From: Pseudomonas fortuita
GTDB lineage: Bacteria; Pseudomonadota; Gammaproteobacteria; Pseudomonadales; Pseudomonadaceae
NCBI RefSeq assembly: GCF_026898135.2
Contig: NZ_CP114035.2
Coordinates: 4,877,501 to 4,941,500 of the forward strand
Length of the DNA stretch: 64,000 bases
Direction: 5' to 3'
This document shows, one piece after another, positions 1 through 11,535 of this stretch (its first letter is position 1; every line of letters starts with the position of its first letter). Made by a program: the position numbers and the translations under genes. The notes under the pieces were generated by a model. That model was given only the letters and a program-made list of their open reading frames with translations. It was not told where the DNA came from and made no database searches.

Positions 1-98
1 CATTGCCCATGGGCAAGGCTCGCAACGAGCGCCAGCAGCAGACAGGCAAAAATCAACACAGGCCAACGCTGCTGTCCTGAGAAGAGTAGCGTGTTCAT
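1..98 (-). CDS. N-terminus of a membrane or exported protein (partial)
   Basis: Only the first 32 codons lie in the window; the gene continues beyond position 1. It starts with ATG at 98, behind a GAGGAG ribosome binding site about 6 bases upstream. After a short polar start (MNTLLFSGQQRW) comes a hydrophobic stretch of about 18 residues, so this is a signal anchor or the first membrane segment. It lies 10 bases downstream of the nitrilase gene stop, on the same strand, so the two are probably cotranscribed. No function can be assigned from this fragment. Confidence 0.6.
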   Translation of the reverse strand, partial: MNTLLFSGQQRWPVLIFACLLLALVASLAHGQ

Positions 99-108
99 TT
101 GCGACTCC

Positions 109-1005
109 TCAACGTGGCATTGGCGCGTGCAAGCGGTAACCAAGATTGGCATCGTAGAGGTCGATACGCCGGTCCCGCGGCAGGTCGTTGAGGTTGTTCC
201 AGATCGGCGCCGAGCGTGCACTGCTCAGATCTACATCGGCATAGAGAATTTCTTCGGCCTCTGCACTGCCCACTTCGCCGATCGGCCAGCCATTGGTACC
301 GGCGATCAGCGAGCCCCCCAGGAAGCGCCCGCCCCGCTCGCTCCCGACACGGTTCGCGGCGGCGATATAAACGTTGTTGACATGCGCTGCGGTCATGGTC
401 AGGTACGAGGCCATGCAGCGCCCTGCTTCATCGAACAAGGGTGGCGGGGTCCATACCCAGTTGTTGAGGCTGCAGATGATGTCGGCGCCTTGCCCCGCCA
501 TCAGACGCGGGACTTCCGGGAACCATATGTCCCAGCATATCAGCAGGCCGATACGGCCAATCGGCGTCTCGAATACCGGGAACCCCAGATCGCCGGGGGT
601 GAACCAAAGTTTTTCCTGGTTCCAGAGGTGCGCCTTACGGTAGTGCCCGAGCCGGCCTTCAGGGCCAAACAGTACGGCGCTGTCGTAGAGCTTCAGCCCG
701 TCGTGCTCGGAAAAACCTGCGGCCAGGTAAACCTGGTATTCCCTGGCGAAGTCTGCCCAGGCTTTCAGACTGGGGCCGTCCTGCAGCGTCTCTGCATGGG
801 CATAGGCTTCGGCGCGGGAGTTGAAGGTGTAGCCGGTATTGGCCAGCTCAGGCAGCACTATCAGGTTGGCGCCTTCGCGTGCTGCGCGCCGGGCCAGTGC
901 CAGACCATTACCCAAGTTGCGCTCACAATGCTCAAGACCGACCTGGGGGTCGTACTGGATGACAGCGATACGTACAGGGCTGACGGGGGAACAGGACTCA
1001 GACAT
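109..1005 (-). CDS. Nitrilase-superfamily carbon-nitrogen hydrolase
   Basis: Cytoplasmic C-N hydrolase of 298 residues. The Glu-Lys-Cys triad is visible: Glu53 in VLPELANTGY, Lys124 in HYRKAHLW and Cys157 in LLICWDIWFPE, in the usual order and spacing. The family hydrolyses amides or nitriles through a cysteine thioester; the length and the CWDIWFPE motif suit an amidase or omega-amidase-like member rather than a true nitrilase. I chose ATG 1005 because an AAGGAAG ribosome binding site lies about 6 bases upstream; an in-frame ATG 12 codons earlier lacks one. The substrate cannot be read from the sequence. The membrane protein gene that follows 10 bases later may be a cognate transporter (inference). 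Confidence 0.85.
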   Translation of the reverse strand: MSESCSPVSPVRIAVIQYDPQVGLEHCERNLGNGLALARRAAREGANLIVLPELANTGYTFNSRAEAYAHAETLQDGPSLKAWADFAREYQVYLAAGFSEHDGLKLYDSAVLFGPEGRLGHYRKAHLWNQEKLWFTPGDLGFPVFETPIGRIGLLICWDIWFPEVPRLMAGQGADIICSLNNWVWTPPPLFDEAGRCMASYLTMTAAHVNNVYIAAANRVGSERGGRFLGGSLIAGTNGWPIGEVGSAEAEEILYADVDLSSARSAPIWNNLNDLPRDRRIDLYDANLGYRLHAPMPR

Positions 1006-1150
1006 GGCGGCTTCCTTTTTGTGGTTGTTTTGGAAGGACACCAGTAAAGCGATGTTGGGCTTGGGAGGGACAGTCAGGAGGGTCCTATGGGACCGTAGGG
1101 CAATCGCATGATCGCAGTAGGACTCCCCCTACAAAATGCCCCGTACGCCG

Positions 1151-1603
1151 CTATTTCCCAACCTGATAATGTGGGTAGTGCTTAAGGGTAAAGCCACCAT
1201 TGAATTGCGCTGAAGTGTTGTTGCAGAGGTTGATGACCGTATCAATTGCCGTGCGCAAACACGGCTCGATCCACCCGGCGTCAACTGAGAAGGCGATATC
1301 CGACCCTGACCCGGCCATTTTCCAGCCTCTGCACCGCGCACACGGACGTATCTGTCAGCAGCCCGTCAGCTCTTTTCAGAAGGTGGTCATAAAGCGAGAT
1401 CCCTCCCATGCCGACGTCCAGATACAAGAAGCTTTCGTCCAGGGCCGCAAGCCCCAGATAGGCAGGTCCTTGAAACGGCAATCCCCTGCAATCTTATAGA
1501 ACCAACTGTGATGTTCTGGTGTTCTCCATGAGTTGAAGAACCTGAGAATGACCAATTGCGAGATCAGTTCAGGGGTGGTTATGCACCACCCGCCAACACC
1601 CAC
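1151..1603 (-). pseudogene. Possible frameshifted relic of an unrecognised gene
   Basis: Three minus-strand reading frames succeed one another without large gaps. The first runs from about 1603 to 1460 and includes RFFNSWRTPEHHSWFYKIAG. The second runs from about 1475 to 1320 and includes ESFLYLDVGMGGISLYDHLL. The third runs from 1318 to the TAG at 1151 and includes GSDIAFSVDAGWIEPCL. Each reads like globular protein, rich in aromatic residues, but no single frame is open throughout, as expected of a gene broken by two frameshifts. A 99-codon open frame on the plus strand (1200-1499) overlaps it and is the alternative reading. I recognise no family. The rest of 1006-1659 holds nothing else I can support. 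Confidence 0.3.
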
Positions 1604-1659
1604 AGAACCGCAAGGCTCATGTGGATGCCAGCTTGAAGTTACGATGCGGGCGTTATGCC

Positions 1660-3303
1660 TTACACCGCCAGCGCACGCTCACGCAGCTCGCTGTTGAGGA
1701 TGCGGTCGTTCTCGCTGTAATCGACCGGGCAGTCGATCACGTGCACGCCCGGGGTCTTGATGCAGTGTTCCAGCAGTGGCAGCAGGCCTTCGGCACTTTC
1801 CACGCGGTGACCGTTGGCACCGTAGGCTTCGGCGTATTTGACGAAGTCCGGGTTGCCGTAGTCCAGGCCAAAATCGGTGAAGCCCATGTTGGCCTGCTTC
1901 CAGCGGATCATGCCGTAGCCATCGTCACGCAGGATCACCACGGTGATGTGCATGCCCAGGCGGACTGCGGTTTCCAGTTCCTGGCTGTTCATCATGAAGC
2001 CGCCGTCCCCGCACACCGAGATCACCGGGCGGTCAGGGTGCACTAGGTGTGCCGCCATGGCCGATGGCAGGCCGGCGCCCATGGTCGCCAGGGCGTTGTC
2101 CAGCAGCACCGTGTTCGGCTTGTGCGCCTTGTAGTTACGGGCGAACCAGATCTTGTAGATGCCGTTGTCCAGGGCAACGATGCCTTCGGACGGCAGTACA
2201 CGACGGATGTCGGCCACCAGGCGCTGCGGGTAGACCGGGAAGCGGTTGTCGTCAGCCCCTTCGGCGATCTGCGCTTCGTTGGCTTCACGGATGGCCAGCA
2301 GGCGGGTGAAGTCCCAGTGCGACGTGTCGTTCAGCGCTTCGCTGATCTGCCACACGGCGTTGGCGATGTCACCAATCACTTCGACCTGCGGGAAGTACAC
2401 GGCATCGACTTCGGCGGAGCGGAAGTTGATGTGGATGACTTCGGTACCACCACGGACCATGAAGAACGGCGGCTTTTCGATCACGTCGTGGCCGATGTTG
2501 ATGATCAGGTCGGCGGCTTCGACGGCGCGGTGAACAAAGTCACCCGACGACAGCGCAGCGTTGCCCAGGAAGCGCGGGTGGCGCTCGTCGACCACGCCTT
2601 TACCCATCTGGGTGGTGATGAACGGGATACCGGTCTTGTCGATCAGCTGCTTGAGGACCTTGGCGGTCATCTTGCGGTTGGCACCGGCACCGATCACCAG
2701 AATCGGGTTACGGGCGTTCTGCAATTTCTCCACCGCCGCTTCGACAGTCTTGTGTTCGGCCAGCGGGCGGCGGTGCAGGCTACGCGGGATCGGCAGTGCG
2801 TCGGTCTGCTCGGCGGCGATGTCTTCCGGCAGTTCCAGGTGTACCGCACCCGGCTTTTCTTCTTCGGCCAGGCGGAAGGCTTCACGCATGCGGGCCGGGA
2901 TGTTGTCGGCCGAGGCGAACTGGTGGGTGTACTTGGTGATGGGGTCCATCATGCCGCACACGTCAATGATCTGGAAGCGGCCCTGCTTGGACTTCTTGAT
3001 CGGCTTCTGGCCGGTGATCATCATCATCGGCATGCCGCCCAGGTAGGCGTAGGCGCTGGCGGTGACCAGGTTGGTGGCGCCGGGGCCGAGGGTGGACAGG
3101 CTGACGCCGGTCTTGCCGGTCAGGCGGCCGTAGGTGGCAGCCATGAAGCCTGCAGACTGCTCGTGGCGGGTCAGTACCAGCTTGATCTTCGACTTGCGCA
3201 GGGATTCGAGCAGGTCGAGGTTTTCCTCACCGGGAATGCCGAACACATACTCGACACCTTCGTTTTCCAGGCATTGCACAACGACATCGGCGGCCTTGGC
3301 CAT
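1660..3303 (-). CDS. Thiamine-diphosphate-dependent acetolactate synthase, catabolic type
   Basis: 547 residues with the three-domain architecture of the TPP enzyme family. The N-terminal PYR domain has FGIPGEENLDLL and the activating Glu48 in TRHEQSAGFMAATYGRLTG. A central domain follows, and the C-terminal PP domain has the ThDP/Mg motif CGDGGFMMNSQELETA. It resembles the stand-alone AlsS/BudB-like acetolactate synthases, which condense two pyruvates, more than the anabolic IlvB, and no small regulatory subunit gene (ilvN) is adjacent. Start ATG 3303 has GAGGT about 9 bases upstream; an in-frame extension to 3372 lacks a ribosome binding site. Related oxo-acid decarboxylases or glyoxylate carboligase are alternatives. 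The upstream region carries an 18-base inverted repeat. Confidence 0.8.
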   Translation of the reverse strand: MAKAADVVVQCLENEGVEYVFGIPGEENLDLLESLRKSKIKLVLTRHEQSAGFMAATYGRLTGKTGVSLSTLGPGATNLVTASAYAYLGGMPMMMITGQKPIKKSKQGRFQIIDVCGMMDPITKYTHQFASADNIPARMREAFRLAEEEKPGAVHLELPEDIAAEQTDALPIPRSLHRRPLAEHKTVEAAVEKLQNARNPILVIGAGANRKMTAKVLKQLIDKTGIPFITTQMGKGVVDERHPRFLGNAALSSGDFVHRAVEAADLIINIGHDVIEKPPFFMVRGGTEVIHINFRSAEVDAVYFPQVEVIGDIANAVWQISEALNDTSHWDFTRLLAIREANEAQIAEGADDNRFPVYPQRLVADIRRVLPSEGIVALDNGIYKIWFARNYKAHKPNTVLLDNALATMGAGLPSAMAAHLVHPDRPVISVCGDGGFMMNSQELETAVRLGMHITVVILRDDGYGMIRWKQANMGFTDFGLDYGNPDFVKYAEAYGANGHRVESAEGLLPLLEHCIKTPGVHVIDCPVDYSENDRILNSELRERALAV

Positions 3304-3430
3304 CTTGCTTGCTACCTCAAGTGATGGGACGGTGGAAGTCCGGAAATGCGCAGCACGGTGCGCTGGCATCACCAGGTTCAGGGGCAGGAGTGCCCTGAAT
3401 CAAAGTCTTGACGTAGGGTAGGTACGGGAA

Positions 3431-3448
3431 AGTCACGTTAATGTGACT
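3431..3448. promoter_or_regulatory. 18-base inverted repeat upstream of acetolactate synthase
   Basis: AGTCAC-GTTAAT-GTGACT is a perfect 6+6+6 inverted repeat, 128 bases upstream of the acetolactate synthase start. It sits in a locally AT-richer stretch, as an operator would. The arms face the opposite way from a CRP/Vfr site (TGTGA-N6-TCACA). The cognate regulator is unknown. Confidence 0.4.
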
Positions 3449-3487
3449 GCAATATTGTCGCAGCGACTATGAAAGCATACGCGGTCG

Positions 3488-3577
3488 CTGTGGGAGCGGG
3501 CGTGCCCGCGAAACAAGCAGCGAGGTGAATGGCACGGGCTTCGCCCGTGTTCGCGGGACAAGCCCGCTCCCACAGGG
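3488..3577. repeat. Pair of inverted REP elements
   Basis: Two oppositely oriented copies of a P. putida-type REP palindrome: TGTGGGAGCGGGC near 3490 and its inverse GCCCGCTCCCACA ending near 3575. Each carries an internal GCGGG/CCCGC stem. A smaller hairpin (CACGGGC-TT-GCCCGTG) lies between them. The arrangement is that of a BIME-like unit in the 3' spacer between two convergent or tandem transcripts. Confidence 0.85.
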
Positions 3578-3612
3578 GTCCGGGCAGGGCAGAATTTTTT
3601 TGCTTACAAAGA

Positions 3613-3650
3613 CAAAACCCCTACCTGCATGCGCAGATAGGGGTTTTGCG
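3613..3650 (-). terminator. Rho-independent terminator of the rRNA operon
   Basis: An inverted repeat of AAAACCCCTA and TAGGGGTTTT around a loop of about 13 bases lies just downstream of the 5S gene on the minus strand. The minus-strand RNA ends in a U-rich run (GGGGTTTTGTCTTTG). Confidence 0.8.
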
Positions 3651-3657
3651 AAATGAA

Positions 3658-3774
3658 TCTTGACGATGACCTACTCTCACATGGGGAAACCCCACACTAC
3701 CATCGGCGATGCATCGTTTCACTGCTGAGTTCGGGATGGGATCAGGTGGTTCCAATGCTCTATGGTCGTCAAGA
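3658..3774 (-). rRNA. rrf: 5S ribosomal RNA
   Basis: The minus strand reads TTGACGACCATAGAGC at its 5' end and includes GAACCACCTGATCCCATCCC and AACTCAGCAGTGAAACG, the conserved 5S core. The 3' end pairs with the 5' end (GTCGTCAAG and CTTGACGAT). The length of about 117 bases is normal; the ends are placed by homology and could shift by a few bases. Confidence 0.95.
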
Positions 3775-3910
3775 AATTCTGTAGCCAGAATGTCCAGATG
3801 GACAGCCCAGCGAATTCGGATATGCGATATTTGTGGTTCGTTGCGAACTTTCGGTTCGTATCATCTTCACCACCGCAATCTGCGCTAGCAAATTGCTTGG
3901 GTGTTATATG

Positions 3911-6800
<2,890 letters not shown>

Positions 6801-6951
6801 ATATAACCCCAAGCAATCTGGTTATACTGTGAAGACGACATTCGCCGAAAATTCGCACGTCGCTCTTTCGAGCAGAACTCACAAATTTTACCTTAGCCTG
6901 ATCCACCAGCAGTGAAACTGGTGTTCAGTCTATTTCTATCACATATCCGAA

Positions 6952-6963
6952 TTTTTAAAGAAC
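6952..6963 (-). promoter_or_regulatory. boxA-like antitermination element before 23S
   Basis: The minus strand reads GTTCTTTAAAAA in the 16S-23S spacer between tRNA-Ala and 23S. It matches the boxA core (TGCTCTTTAACA) at which NusB/NusE load to prevent premature termination in rRNA operons. Confidence 0.6.
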
Positions 6964-7044
6964 GATCTGACAAAAGTCAGAAATCAACATTCATTCACGA
7001 ATGTTCATTTCTAAGTTCTGACTAGCTACTGCGTACGGCGAAAG

Positions 7045-7120
7045 TGGTGGAGCCAAGCGGGATCGAACCGCTGACCTCCTGCGTGCAAGGCAGGCGCTCT
7101 CCCAGCTGAGCTATGGCCCC
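7045..7120 (-). tRNA. tRNA-Ala (anticodon UGC)
   Basis: The 76-base minus-strand sequence begins GGGGCCATAGCTC and ends TCCACCA, with CCA encoded. The anticodon loop reads TTGCACG between CCTGC/GCAGG arms, giving anticodon UGC. It is the second tRNA in the 16S-23S spacer, the usual order for gamma-proteobacterial operons (Ile then Ala). Confidence 0.97.
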
Positions 7121-7144
7121 GTATTCTACGGCTAAACCATGTAA

Positions 7145-7221
<77 letters not shown>

Positions 7222-7257
7222 ATAACAGGGTCGCTTTACAGCATCGTCTTTTACAAT

Positions 7258-7278
7258 GAATCAAGCAATTCGTGTGGG
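7258..7278 (-). other. 3' arm of the 16S processing stem
   Basis: This 21-base stretch is perfectly complementary, in the transcript, to 8969-8989 in the 16S leader. Together they form the long stem that RNase III cuts to release pre-16S. Confidence 0.75.
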
Positions 7279-7306
7279 AGCTCATCAGCAGGCTGATGTC
7301 GTCGAT

Positions 7307-8843
<1,537 letters not shown>

Positions 8844-8993
8844 AATACTGCTTGGGTTTTTAAGAAACCCTAAACTTGGCTCAGCAATCTCAAATGACTA
8901 TGTGATTTCTCGCATGGTCACTTGTGATGCTGATAATCTTTTTGACTATCAGTCCGTACTCACAAGCACCCACACGAATTGCTTGATTCGATT

Positions 8994-9005
8994 TGTTAAA
9001 GAGCG
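8994..9005 (-). promoter_or_regulatory. boxA antitermination element in the 16S leader
   Basis: The minus strand reads CGCTCTTTAACA, one base from the consensus TGCTCTTTAACA, about 150 bases upstream of the 16S 5' end. Confidence 0.8.
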
Positions 9006-9041
9006 TTTGGTTAAGAGCTTTTCGTCTCAACCGAGGCGCGC

Positions 9042-9069
9042 ATTCTACGCTTTCCTCAGAGTCTGTCAA
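9042..9069 (-). promoter_or_regulatory. rRNA operon promoter, proximal
   Basis: On the minus strand TTGACA (9064-9069) is followed after 16 bases by TAGAAT (9042-9047) and then a GC-rich discriminator GCGCGCC. The perfect -35 and the GC discriminator are the hallmarks of a growth-rate and ppGpp-controlled rRNA promoter. Confidence 0.8.
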
Positions 9070-9169
9070 GCGTTTATTTTGAAGTTTTTTACATCCACTT
9101 TCTTTCGAAAGCTAACAACTTCAAACACTTACCGCTTGCCTCGAAGCGTTTGTCGCTGCGAGGAGGCGA

Positions 9170-9197
9170 ATAATACGCGCTTTGAAATTAGAGTCAA
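9170..9197 (-). promoter_or_regulatory. rRNA operon promoter, distal
   Basis: On the minus strand TTGACT (9192-9197) is followed after 16 bases by TATTAT (9170-9175), about 128 bases upstream of the proximal promoter. It forms a tandem rRNA promoter pair with it. Confidence 0.7.
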
Positions 9198-9300
9198 CAC
9201 CTTGATCTAAAAAACTTTCCAAGCGTGTTTAGTACCCACCTCGCAACTAATGAAAGCGCAGCGGATCTGTAATGAATCCCCCCCACGGAGCGTAGTGGCC

Positions 9301-10197
9301 ATGAGCGATGCGCAAAACGAGAAAACCCCGGGCTTGTCTGCAGATGAAGAGCAGGAAGTCAGCCACAACCAGCCGCCGCGGGCGGCAGTGCTGCACGAGA
9401 TCATCCGCTACCAGGGCGACCAGGAGCTGGAGCGTACGCTCGCCGCGCTGTGGTGGTCGGCGCTGGCCGCCGGCTTGTCCATGGGGCTGTCGATGATGGC
9501 CATGGGGCTGTTTTACGCCCGCCTGCCGGACGGTGACAGTGCGCAGGTGATTGCCAGCATCGGCTACAGCGCCGGTTTTCTCGCTGTTATCCTGGCACGC
9601 CAGCAACTGTTTACCGAAAACACCCTCACCGCCGTGCTGCCAGTGATGACGTCCCCGACCCTGGCCAACTTCGGCCGCCTGTTGCGCCTGTGGGGCGTGG
9701 TGTTGCTCGGCAACCTGGCCGGTACCCTGCTGGTTGCCTGGGTGATGCTGGAGCTGCCGATCTTTGACAGCAAGACGGATGTGGCCTTCCTCGAGATCGG
9801 CCGCAAGGTCATGAAGAACGACATCAGCCAGATGTTTGCCAAAGGCATCGTCTCGGGCTGGATGATCGCCACCATGGTCTGGATGATTCCATCCATGGAG
9901 CACGCCAAGATCTGGATCATCCTGCTGATCACCTACCTGATGGCCCTTGGCGACTTCACCCATATAGTAGTGGGTTCAGTCGAGGTGTCTTATCTGGTCT
10001 GGGCCGGCGACGAGACCTGGCGCAGTTTCTTGCTGCAATTCGCCTTGCCTACCCTGGCCGGCAATATTATTGGTGGCAGCTTGATCTTCGGCCTGATCAG
10101 CCATGCTCAGGTACGCAGTGACAGCGGCAAGCCGCCCTCGCAATTATTGAAAGACCACGAAGCCAGGCCAGCGCGCAGCAGGGACGACAAGCATTGA
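9301..10197 (+). CDS. Formate/nitrite transporter (FNT) family channel
   Basis: 298-residue inner-membrane protein. A polar N-terminus of about 55 residues is followed by roughly six hydrophobic segments, the FNT fold. Family-like features are LARQQLFTENTLTAVLPV, with the glutamate-rich loop after TM2, and the GDFTHIVVGSVEV region near the end, where the FNT pore histidine normally sits. FNT channels pass formate, nitrite, hydrosulfide or related small anions as pentamers. I chose ATG 9301 (MSDAQNEK) with GGAG 10 bases upstream; ATG 9250 would add 17 residues without a good ribosome binding site. No formate or nitrite enzymes are next to it, so the substrate is open. Confidence 0.8.
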   Translation: MSDAQNEKTPGLSADEEQEVSHNQPPRAAVLHEIIRYQGDQELERTLAALWWSALAAGLSMGLSMMAMGLFYARLPDGDSAQVIASIGYSAGFLAVILARQQLFTENTLTAVLPVMTSPTLANFGRLLRLWGVVLLGNLAGTLLVAWVMLELPIFDSKTDVAFLEIGRKVMKNDISQMFAKGIVSGWMIATMVWMIPSMEHAKIWIILLITYLMALGDFTHIVVGSVEVSYLVWAGDETWRSFLLQFALPTLAGNIIGGSLIFGLISHAQVRSDSGKPPSQLLKDHEARPARSRDDKH

Positions 10198-10407
10198 AGC
10201 TTGGCGTGCCGCTGCCGGACCCGCAAAATCTGCGCCGGCAGCATGTGCCTGCAATACCCCAAGCAACAGAAAAGCCTTCGTGCCACCTGCCGGGGATCGG
10301 ATCTACCGTGAATTGGCTTGCAAGGTCATTTTTCGCCGATGAAACAGTGTTCAACAATATTCACGTGAGTTATGCGATAAACGGTATACCGGCAGAAGAA
10401 TGACAAC

Positions 10408-11484
10408 ATGATGGAAAACAGCAGCGGCAAAGGCCTTTCATTCGTCAAGCGCATCTACCTGCCGCGCATTATAGGCATGGGCATTGGCCTGCTCAGCGTC
10501 ATGGCTGGCATGGCGCCGCTGGCGCCGCCTGCGTGGATATGGGGGCTGATGCTGGTCAACGGGCTGCTGTGGCCGCACGTGGCTTACTTTTGGGCCACCC
10601 GCTCGCCAGCCCCTTACCAGGCGGAACAGCGCAACTTGCTGCTTGATTCACTGATGGGCGGATTCTGGACCGCCGCCATGCACTTCAATCCCTTGCCGAG
10701 CGTGACCGTGCTATCGATGATGACCATGAACAACGTTGCTGCCGGGGGCAAGCGGCTGGTCGTGCGCGGGGCAATGGCCCAACTGGCCGGCATGCTTGTC
10801 GCCGTTCTGGTCCTCGGCCCCGGCCTGCAGCTGCATGCAACGCCCCTGCAAGTTTATGCTTGCCTCCCTATGCTGACGCTGTACCCGCTTGCCCTGGGCT
10901 GGGTGTGCTACCAGCTGGCGATCAAGCTGGCCGACCACAAACGCCGGCTGAGCGCGCTCAGCCTGACCGACAGCCTGACCGGCCTGCTCAACCATGGTGC
11001 CTGGAAAGACCTGCTGCTGCTGAAGTTCCAGGCCTGTAGACAACAACAGGGGCAGGCGGTCATAGCCCTGATCGACATCGACCATTTCAAGACTATCAAC
11101 GACACCTTCGGCCACGTGGTCGGCGATTGTGTACTGCGCCAGCTCAGTGCCGAGCTACGGCGAAATTTGCGCGAGGGCGACCAGGCCGGGCGGTACGGCG
11201 GAGACGAGTTTTGCGTGATCCTGCCGGACACAAGCCAAGCCCAGGCCTGCCAAGCCATGGAGCGCCTGCGCGAACGTGTCGCCAACTACCGTAATCCGCA
11301 GTTGCCGCACCTGCGCATCAGCCTCAGCATCGGCCTGTCAGCATTCCAGGCTGGCCTGCAATCACCGGAACACTGGCTGGAACAGGCGGACAAGGCACTG
11401 TACACCGCCAAGCACGCAGGCCGTGACCAAGTCAATTTTGCCCGCAGCGAGGCTGCCACGCTCAGGCTGGCCTATCCTGATTGA
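10408..11484 (+). CDS. MASE2-GGDEF diguanylate cyclase, DgcC/AdrA-like
   Basis: 358 residues. Residues 10-165 form a MASE2 membrane sensor (starting KRIYLPRIIGMG, ending near KLADHKRRLSALS), with about five hydrophobic segments. Residues 190-350 form the GGDEF domain: the catalytic GGDEF is at 264-268 (RYGGDEFCVI) and the inhibitory RxxD site (REGD) at 255-258. It therefore looks catalytically competent and product-inhibited, making cyclic di-GMP from two GTP. The domain order and linker match E. coli DgcC (AdrA), which drives cellulose production. Start ATG 10408 or 10411, with a weak AGAAGA upstream. A gene for a GGDEF-EAL protein follows 51 bases downstream, so synthesis and breakdown may be cotranscribed. 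Confidence 0.88.
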   Translation: MMENSSGKGLSFVKRIYLPRIIGMGIGLLSVMAGMAPLAPPAWIWGLMLVNGLLWPHVAYFWATRSPAPYQAEQRNLLLDSLMGGFWTAAMHFNPLPSVTVLSMMTMNNVAAGGKRLVVRGAMAQLAGMLVAVLVLGPGLQLHATPLQVYACLPMLTLYPLALGWVCYQLAIKLADHKRRLSALSLTDSLTGLLNHGAWKDLLLLKFQACRQQQGQAVIALIDIDHFKTINDTFGHVVGDCVLRQLSAELRRNLREGDQAGRYGGDEFCVILPDTSQAQACQAMERLRERVANYRNPQLPHLRISLSIGLSAFQAGLQSPEHWLEQADKALYTAKHAGRDQVNFARSEAATLRLAYPD

Positions 11485-11535
11485 ACCCCCTGCCTGACTG
11501 CCCGGCGGGAGGCTGCTTGAAGGAGCTGCTCGCGC

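Larger units (their letters stand above)
3304..3657. other. Intergenic region between acetolactate synthase and rRNA operon
   Basis: 354 bases without a gene. It holds the upstream region of the acetolactate synthase gene with an inverted repeat at 3431-3448, a pair of REP palindromes at 3488-3577 and the rRNA operon terminator at 3613-3650. No other open frame with a ribosome binding site was seen. Confidence 0.7.
8844..9300. other. rRNA leader and promoter region
   Basis: 457 bases without a gene between the 16S 5' end and the FNT-family gene on the opposite strand. On the minus strand it carries the 16S leader with the 5' processing arm (8969-8989), boxA (8994-9005) and two sigma-70 promoters. 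A 128-codon plus-strand frame here overlaps these elements and was rejected as a gene. Confidence 0.8.

Noticed and set aside
3431..3448. A CRP/Vfr site
   Set aside because: The arms are everted (GTCAC..GTGAC rather than TGTGA..TCACA), so it does not match that consensus.
10305..10330. A sigma-54 promoter before the MASE2-GGDEF gene
   Set aside because: TGGCTTGCA lacks the 5-base gap and TTGCA spacing that sigma-54 needs.
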